DNA of 64,000 nt. Source: Moniliella sp. 'wahieum' (lineage: Eukaryota; Basidiomycota; Moniliellomycetes; Moniliellales; Moniliellaceae). Below the pieces are notes generated by a model. That model was not told the origin of the DNA, did not search any database, and saw only the letters and a list, made by a program, of their open reading frames with translations. Below, in pieces: positions 57,293 to 64,000 of the stretch (position 1 is the first letter of the stretch; every line of letters begins with the position of its first letter). The stretch covers positions 124,001 through 188,000 of the forward strand of contig RSEE01000041.1 of assembly GCA_003971905.1 (NCBI GenBank). The letters are read 5' to 3'. Made by a program: the position numbers and the translations under genes.

Positions 57293-58337
57293 GGTGAATG
57301 TAGTCTGAAGAAAACAGGGTCAGAGTCAATCTAGGCTGTGGGAACAGAATTCTCTCCGGCACAGGCGGCTGGGTGGGGATGCAGGCGATCGGTTCCAGCG
57401 GATGCGGCGTCCCCGCCGGGAACATCCATTGTGAGATGCGGTCTCCTAGCAAGGAGCTTCCATCCGGTAGCCCCACTGCAACGCCATTCTTCCCGCAATA
57501 GTCCAATTGCAGCGCCGCTCCATCGGTGCACCCGGCACACCACACACCCAGCCAGCAAGAGGGAGCGGAAACAGGGTGCCCACATACTGAGAGAGGGCGA
57601 CGAGTCGACGGGGAGGCTTGGTGTACGGTGGAGGACCAGAACGTCGGCGGATGCTGGTGGACAGCCGGACGACGAAATTAATTCACAGCACTAGACCTGT
57701 TCACTGCCGCAGTAGCCACTTATTGCGGGCGCAACCCTAAGGCCATCCGGGATTCCGACCTGCTATTTCAATATTGACACGACAGTCGCAGTATTACGTT
57801 TTTAGTGCCACGTGGCATGCGAATGCGATCACTAGCACCTTAAATTGCGACAGTGACCCCGTCGTTGTTAAGTCGTCTCTACTGCGCTCTGCGCTGCGAA
57901 ATTGCCAGTGCTCTCGATCCGGATAGCGGCGGGAATGTATTATGCCCCCGTTGCTCCCCCGACGATATGTACTCCTTCATCATCATCATTGTGCGATATG
58001 TAGAGCGGAGGTGTTCACGCTTGACCGGATTGGCATCCATCCCTCTCTCCACAGTTAGTGTGGTGCGAGACGTATGATTCTTGCTTTTCATCTATTCTAT
58101 GCCAATCCCTTGTCTCCATTCTCAGATCCCATCCCATCCCGTCGACGTCCAATGCTGCTACCATGGGTTGGCACTCTCGTGCCCAGTATTACGAACAATG
58201 GCTCGTGGTGAATTGGAAAGAGATAGGTCAAACGCTTTCAAACGAAGAGATGCAGACAGCCATCTCTGCTGACTGGTTATGGGGGCAAACCCAAAAGTAT
58301 AACAAGGGATTTTGAGAAGAACCAAAGGGCAGCTTGA
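57293..58337. other. RPS29 leader intron and promoter; 3' flank of the pectinesterase gene
   Basis: 57305-57587 is the probable 5'-UTR intron of RPS29 (283 bp). Beyond it lies the RPS29 promoter region. No other gene is seen; I checked the intron by eye for snoRNA boxes without a convincing hit. Confidence 0.45.
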
Positions 58338-59352
58338 TTAAAGGTAAGCCAGATCCACCCAGGTTTTGTAGTCCGCTCCGAGCACCGTGCCGATATCCAC
58401 AGCGCCTAAAAGAATGTGATCGAACGATACCCTGGGGCCACTCGTTCCGGCACCAGAATTTCCAAATTCGGCAAGCTGGCTTTGGGACGTGTCTTTGCCG
58501 GATGCCGAGTAACCGTCCTTGTTGACCACGTTTTCCAACACAGAGTTCTGGACTGTAACCCGGGCATAGGGCCCCATGGACCCAGGTAATAGCTGCCGCG
58601 GCAACGGATTGTCCGTCGGCTGGCCGGATGTGGGAGTCGGTGATAAGGTAGTAAGAAGGGTCTGACGCGTCCGGGCGTCCAGATGCTGTGATGTACCCCA
58701 AGGGCTGGTTCACCACTCCGATTTGGGACTTGGTGATGACGGCTTGGGCGTGTTGGCCAAAGATAAAGTCGGTTGCGCCAGTAATGTAGCTTTGCGCGTA
58801 AACTTGCCTGCCATTTTGGGCCAAGAGAGTGTCCTGGAAGCCCTGGATTGAGCATCCGTAGCAGCCAAACTGGTCCATTTCCGCTGATAAAGCAATGGCT
58901 TGAGACCCCTGCCCAAACGAGTTGATCACATCTACGTTGTACATTGAAACGCGGGGAGATAGTACGCGTACTGTTCCGGTTTCATCGTCGTTCAAGCCAT
59001 TCTTTTGGGAAAGGTTGTGGGTGATGGTTACCGTGTTTTGGGCATAAGAAGCGGTATCAGATGTGGAGCCAAAGATTGCCAAAGGGCCCTTGAGAGCAGG
59101 GATGACCACTTGCTCGTTGTACGTGCCTGCCCCAATGAAAATCGTCTGAGACCGGGTGGAGGTGGTGGACAGTGCATTTACCGCCGCTTGCACCGTCCAT
59201 ACTGTCCATTCGACGGCGATTTGGACACCACCAACGATCCGTGAGGGGGGAGACCCGGCGGTGCGCAGCCCCGTGGCGGCGCTCCCCAGAAGAGCAAGTA
59301 CAAGCGGGATGAGCTTAGTCGAGAAAGTGTCGGGTGAAGCTGCTGGGGATAT
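58338..59352 (-). CDS. Secreted pectinesterase (pectin methylesterase, CE8)
   Basis: Pectin methylesterases remove methyl groups from homogalacturonan of plant cell walls, opening it to pectinases. A signal-peptide-like helix (LIPLVLALLGSAATG, about 59265-59310) is preceded by a possible N-terminal stretch with no ATG; an ATA lies at 59352. The beta-helix domain shows TIFIGAGTYNEQVVIPALKG, the transition-state Gln with the first Asp in SIQGFQDTLLAQNGRQVYAQ, the catalytic SYITGATDFIFGQHAQAVIT, YITASGRPDASDPSYYLITD and, in another frame, the end VTVQNSVLENVVNKDGYSAS to DYKTWVDLAYL with TAA at 58338-58340. About 330 residues fits the fungal family. Frame changes lie near 58540-58600. A TTTAAAAG element at 59392-59399 may act as a TATA box. 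It suggests contact with plant material. Confidence 0.9.
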
Positions 59353-61022
59353 GGCACGGATATTTTTGAGTCGCAGGTGAGAGAGGTCCGCTTTAAAAGG
59401 CGAAGGGGAGGGCCGCGACTATGGATACCCGCACTTTGGTTCTTGCTGTCCTAATGGGAGGGAGTCAGAGTGTCAATGATACTATAGTCAAGTGACTGGT
59501 GAGATCTGTGATCAAAAGCAGTATACATGTGGCTCGCCACTTTACCCCACCAACCCAGAAGCCTATCTGCACCTGCTCCACAGGGCCGCTGCGGCGCCGC
59601 ATCCTAGCTGCCCCCCTGCTGCCTCAGCCGGCCAGCGTTGGCTGCCACATGTCTCGTGGCACACATCTCACACAGCCGCCGTGGCCCAGTCGCAGAGACT
59701 GCAGTTTCAACCCACCGTCACACGTCACATGTCACAAATCATGCATCGTGACATCTGTCGTCCGTCGCACCCGTTCGTCCTATACTATTCCAATGAGCTT
59801 TACATGTTCGACTTCTCAGATCTCAGGCCTCAAGCGTCAAGCTTCTAGGCCCTCAAGGGATGAGGCACCCCTCATCGATGTTCAATCTCATCGACTTCAC
59901 CATCCAACCGTGCCTGAGCGAGATCGTGCATCTTTGGTTTGGGAACTGTGGGTTCAACAACTCTCAACGATTAACTCCCACACGTCTTCGAGCTTGGCGC
60001 GTTCCCTCAAGTTCATAAACGTGTTCAACTAATAACATGTTCATCATAACTGTCTCATCGATCATCTCTCTCAGCTATCGATTATCCACACCAACTGCGA
60101 TGGAGATCGGAGGCGCAATAAGAAGGGGGGTCAAAATGCATATGCTTTCCCACAAATTGATGGTTCCGAGGAATTATATGGGTAGGGTAAGAGGGATTGC
60201 ATAGTAATAGTTGGCCAGGCCAGGTACACACAATGTGTCAGTGAACCATGCACACACACACACAAAATGATCTGCATTCCACAGAAGAACTCATAAGGGA
60301 AGCTCCTCCCATCAATGAGACCACGTCATCATCTCCCCAGGGCTATACCAGCACCATCCAGCGGGGGGAGTGCGCCAACGGGGGGTGATGGGCATGGCTC
60401 AGCGCTCAAACACTATAGCTAGACATGTTATTCACACGCGTGCGTTTTCAGAAGGACTGCAATGAGTCTTGGAGGCGCAGACGTGGATGCGGTCAGGGCC
60501 AGTCAGGCCGAGGCATGGAAGGGCATGGCGCAGCAGCAGGGGAGGCCCCGGATAGCGTTTCATTGTTTCAGGAGTACATAGCACTGCCATCGGTGATTGT
60601 GGATCCCATCGATGACACGATGACGTGGGCCTGGAGCAGCGCTGCGCAAGACTGCTCCCCCGCGGGACCCGCGGGACGAGAGAGGGGCAGTGCGTTGCTG
60701 GGCTGGCAGCCCCACTGCTCACTGACGCCGTGCCGGCAGGGCGGAAGGCTCTCGTGGCGCCCCGCGCCCCGCAGCCCCCAGTGGGCCTCAGCGCCTCAGC
60801 AGGCCTCAGGCCTTGGGCCTCCAGCGCAAGCACGCCAGCCAGCCAAGCCCATTTTGCCGCGCTGCCTGTTCCACCGGTCAGCCTCGGCCTAGCGCCCAAC
60901 CAGCCCTCTGTCGTCCGGCGAAAACGCGTCGGTCTCTCGTTCGCACCCTCATCCCCCCATCGTCCTGCCTCCCACCCCTCCCTCTTGTCTTCTCCTGCCT
61001 GCCTGTCCACCCCTCCCCCGTC
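59353..61022. other. Divergent intergenic region (pectinesterase / YOP1)
   Basis: This is 1.7 kb without a recognisable gene. It contains CACGTCACATGTCAC at about 59720-59735, ATGCATCG words, a CACACACACA run near 60250 and a GC-rich tract at 60,600-60,900. Confidence 0.5.
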
Positions 61023-61585
61023 ATGTCGTCTGTCCAGCTCCCCTCAGCTCAAGTCGGTCCACGCTAAGATTGAGTACTACGTGGCTCAGATCGATAAGGA
61101 GGTGCGTCGTGCCCAACTGATCAAACACCGCGCTCTTGCTCTTTTGCACCATACTGACCGTCTGTCCACCTACCTCAGCTGGAGAAGTACCCGTTGCTCG
61201 TCAAGTGCGAGGCGACGACCCACGTGCCCAAGGCGTATGGCACGATTGGTATCTTCTTCCTCCTGGTCACTGCCATCTTTTTTAACATTGCCGCCAACTT
61301 CTTCACCACCGTTCTGGGATTTGCTCTGCCGGCCTACTTTTCTCTCCAGGCGATCGAGTCGCCGGCCAAGGACGACGATGTGCAGTGGCTTACCTACTGG
61401 GTCTCGTTTGGCTTCCTTACCATTCTCGAGTCCTTTTCTTCGCTGATCCTGCACTGGGTCCCATTCTACTACACTTTCATGGCCCTTATTCTCGTCTGGC
61501 TGATGCTTCCCCAGACCCAAGGGGCCAAGGTGCTGTACACCAAGGTACTGGTACCATCTTCTTCCACAAGAAGCCCGTCGCCTAA
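61023..61585 (+). CDS. YOP1: ER tubule-shaping protein Yop1 (TB2/DP1/HVA22, REEP5-like)
   Basis: Yop1 bends ER membrane into tubules with reticulons through hairpin segments and a C-terminal amphipathic helix. The ATG at 61023 opens MSSVQLP, then after one frame change SVHAKIEYYVAQIDKE, the usual N-terminal helix. An intron (61102-61178; GTGCGT, CTGAC, CTCAG) follows. Exon 2 reads LEKYPLLVKCEATTHVPKAY, two hydrophobic hairpins (GIFFLLVTAIFFNIAANFFT and TVLGFALPAYFSLQAIESPA), then the family signature DDVQWLTYWVSFGFLTILES, FYYTFMALILVWLMLPQTQG and AKVLYTK. A second frame change near 61545 leads to TIFFHKKPVA and TAA 61583-61585. The total of about 160 residues is normal. Confidence 0.93.
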
Positions 61586-62660
61586 GTTGACCGGGTCGTC
61601 AAAGATTTTTGTGGGGCCTCTTTGACCTGACTGTGGACTGGTCCGTTTCCGTCTCTCGAGCAGCGTCAGGTACAACCAGTGGGGTGTGTCACATGTCACC
61701 TGCGATGCCCTTTCGAGGACGAAGCGGTCTTGTGCGGCTCACTCTCATCCTGTCTCATGTCTGCTATATCGTCCCTCACGCTGGCGGCGGCTGCCGCGGG
61801 CAAATGCCACTCTTCTCTTCAACTTGCTTCTCTTTCTCCTCATCCTGATTCCCCTTCCGCTGCCTCGACTCCCCCTCAGCAATCGAGATATTGATCGGTT
61901 CTCTCCCTGGTTTACATGTAGCCGACCTGGGAGTGGTTCCGGCTGGGTCAGTTAGGTGTTGCACTGGAGGGCATAGGCTGGGCCCTGTTTTGAAAAGTGC
62001 CCAAGGATTGATTTCAGGGAGATATAACCCACAGCAGCACGTGACCGCGTGACCCCTGTTGCGACAAATCCGCTGCTATTCTTAAGGTTCAAGCTGGACG
62101 TTGAAGCTTGAAGCTAGTACGTTGAAGCTTGTAAAAGCTTTGAAATTTGAGGGCCCAGAGGCTGCAAACGTTAAACGTTAGATTTTAAATCCGCAACCCG
62201 CCTGCAGCGCCTGCAGCCACGGACACCCAGGAACAATTGAAATCGGTGGGGTCCAAGACACGGATTTAACCCGGTTGCACTTCTCCGCGCGAAGAGGCGC
62301 AGCAATTACTGCTGTTATTCGACGTCTTACGCGTTACGCCTTATAGAGGGCTCAACCGGAGATGAACTCAGTCTGAGATCTGAGTGTACTCTCCTCGAGT
62401 CACTATGGCTAGTCACTAGTCAAGAGGAAAGGGCTGAAAAAAGCCTGCCCGTGACGCGCGTGACGGGGCGACCGGCCTTGGTTGTTTAATGAGACCGGTC
62501 GGTGACCGAGTCGGTCCCCTAACATTTTTCGCCGGGCTTAGCAATGTCCGACGGTGTGACTGAGGTTGAAGGAGGTTTGAGGCAACCGAAAAAATCCATT
62601 CGCATCGGCCACCAACTTGTTGCTCCTTGCCCGCCGCTCCCCTCCTCATCCCTTCTGACC
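61586..62660. other. Intergenic gap
   Basis: This lies between YOP1 and the last gene. It contains CACATGTCAC at about 61690, an AAGCTT/TTGAAGC array at 62085-62145 and an AGTCACTAGTCA word at about 62410. No coding exon was recognised. Confidence 0.5.
62085..62145. repeat. TTGAAGCTT array
   Basis: Five near-copies of the AAGCTT-centred word TTGAAGCTT(G) occur in 60 bp, with spacers GGACG, GAAGCTAGTACG and GTAA. Related arrays are at 9634-9668 and 35053-35092. Confidence 0.7.
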
Positions 62661-64000
62661 ATGAGCAACGGTGTGTCCCCCGCACACCCATCTGTGCCCC
62701 AACCACCCGTCATCCCTGCTGGCTCCGCAACGATTACTCCGCCCCAGTCGGACCCACGCCCCTCATCGTCGCAAGACAAGCGGCCCCGCAAACAGCGCAA
62801 ACCCATTTCATGCACCGAGTGCCGTCACCGTAAGCTCAAGTACGTGTGTCCCCTTCCTCTCTCCTCACCCTCGTCCCGTTTGTGCTGCTGACACCAAGGC
62901 AGGTGCGACCGACAGGTGCCTGGGTGTTCCGCATGCATTCGCCGCAAGATCCCCTTGAGCGGATGTAAGTTTGGCGATGAACGAGACCATGAGACACCCG
63001 AACAGCGGGAAAAACGCTTGCGCAAGATGGCCGAAGGAGAACAGCGGCGTGCACGGCGCAAGGCTCTCAAGGCAGCGCGGCAACGCGCTGCAGAGCATTT
63101 GCCCCCTGGTGTCTTGTTCTCTGGTGGGTCACAGTTTGGGTACGACGATTCGGGACAACAAGACGAAGATTCGGGCGAATGGGAGCAAAGCGAAGAGGAA
63201 GAGGAGGAAGATGAAAGCGCTCCCAAGCGCATTCGTCTGCCTCGTGAACCGAGTGCAGCGACCGCCTCGACGGCTTCCGTGGCCATTCCCACCACCTTTA
63301 CCCCACCTCCCCTTCCCGCAGCCGGCTCCACTCCTTCGGCCGCAACACATGCGCAGTTGGCCATGCAGGCACGCAACAATGCCGCTCGTTTGGTTGGCCG
63401 GATGGGCACCGCCTCTACATCCCTAGCTTCCCCATCTTTCCACCCCGGTGGTGCCTCCGCCGCGCTCTCGATCGCTACCAGTCCCACTTCCGGAACAACT
63501 TCTACCGGTCTCCATTCGCACGCCGCGGCGAAGAACACACTCTCGGTCCCTCCCCCGGCCCCACCTTCTCCACTACTCACTCTTCACCTACTAGCACGAC
63601 CGTTACCCCGCACTTGCCGCACCACCTGGCCCACGGTGGGTCCCAGATGGCCAGCAGCCCACGGCGAGCGTCGATGCCCGCGTTTGCGATTGTTGCGGAA
63701 GCGGCTGAGCTAAGGCGCAGCAGCACTACCATCTGCCCACCGCCGGAGACCCAAACGCATTTATATGCGTCCGGGAACCAAGATACGACGGAACTGCTGG
63801 ACACACTAGGGAACCAGGACACTACATCGGCCGTCTTGGGTCTTCAGCGTCTCTATGACGAGGGCAGGGACGTGAATGGTTCCGTCGAGGAGGTTGGGCA
63901 AGCGAGGACAAGGCAGGGAGATCAGATTCGTGGGCGGCCTGTCGAGCCAGGGGGGGACAAAGCCCCGGCCGCCGTGGAGGCAAGCCTGTGGACGTCCGGG
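62661..64000 (+). CDS. Zn2Cys6 transcription factor, 5' part (runs off the window)
   Basis: The ATG at 62661 (GACCATGAGC) opens a Pro/Ser-rich start. The cluster ISCTECRHRKLK is joined by an intron (62840-62902; GTACGT, CTGAC, GCAG) to CDRQVPGCSACIRRKIPLSG and CKFGDERD. This gives six Cys with a longer last loop than usual. A charged helix follows (REKRLRKMAEGEQRRARRKA), then the acidic run SEEEEEEDESAPKRIRL, and a Ser/Thr/Ala-rich linker. After a frame change near 63650 the frame continues open to the window end (AEAAELRRSSTTI, LLDTLGNQDTTSAVLGLQRL). The regulatory middle domain must lie beyond 64000. Target genes are unknown. Confidence 0.85.

Noticed and set aside
59499-60032. 177-residue plus-strand ORF upstream of YOP1
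   Set aside because: His/Ser/Arg-rich translation containing the CACATGTCAC repeat word; no motif and no good start context.

Overview
The window looks like nuclear DNA of a basidiomycete fungus. It is GC-rich and fairly compact. Its introns are short (about 50-130 bp) with GTRNGT donors, CTRAC/CTGAC branch sites and CAG/TAG acceptors. All four tRNA genes appear to carry introns. The gene set is typically fungal: PEX5, ERG2, KRE6/SKN1, YOP1, three Zn2Cys6 regulators and a GPI-type chitin deacetylase. Few introns per gene plus a secreted pectinesterase would fit a plant-associated member of Ustilaginomycotina or a similar lineage; that placement is inference.

Most long conserved genes are broken by single-base or dinucleotide length changes, while the encoded family motifs run on in another frame across each break. 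VMA10, TCTP and RPS29 are intact. The simplest reading is uncorrected long-read sequence error, so the larger coding regions are given as gene spans and not as clean ORFs.

Layout. 0-11.2 kb, minus strand: an unidentified coiled-coil protein, the peroxisomal import receptor PEX5, a DAL5-type MFS transporter and a small membrane protein. 12.0-15.3 kb, plus: a PXB-PX-DUF3818 (Lec1-like) protein. It converges on a Zn2Cys6 factor (16.6-19.4 kb, minus) across a gap holding two minisatellites. 20.6-29.6 kb, plus: KRE6/SKN1, tRNA-Ala, tRNA-Gly, ERG2 and POL3 (with two GACGCGTC boxes upstream). 29.6-37.5 kb: a 7.9 kb stretch without a credible host gene, holding tRNA-Gly, a decayed Ty3/gypsy integrase and dense arrays of short palindromic words. 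37.5-46.6 kb: a Zn2Cys6 factor (plus), then F-box/WD40, V-ATPase subunit G and chitin deacetylase (all minus). 46.6-49.6 kb: no confident gene. 49.6-64 kb: a secreted DUF3237 protein, tRNA-Leu, TCTP, a PB1/multi-ZZ NBR1-like protein, RPS29, pectinesterase, YOP1 and the 5' part of a third Zn2Cys6 factor.

The genes form no obvious pathway or cluster; they are mostly unlinked housekeeping functions. The best leads are the ORF-free, palindrome-rich block at 29.6-37.5 kb (a candidate centromere or heterochromatin island), the dispersed palindromic-word arrays themselves, the CTAGGGAA minisatellite, and the PB1/multi-ZZ protein.
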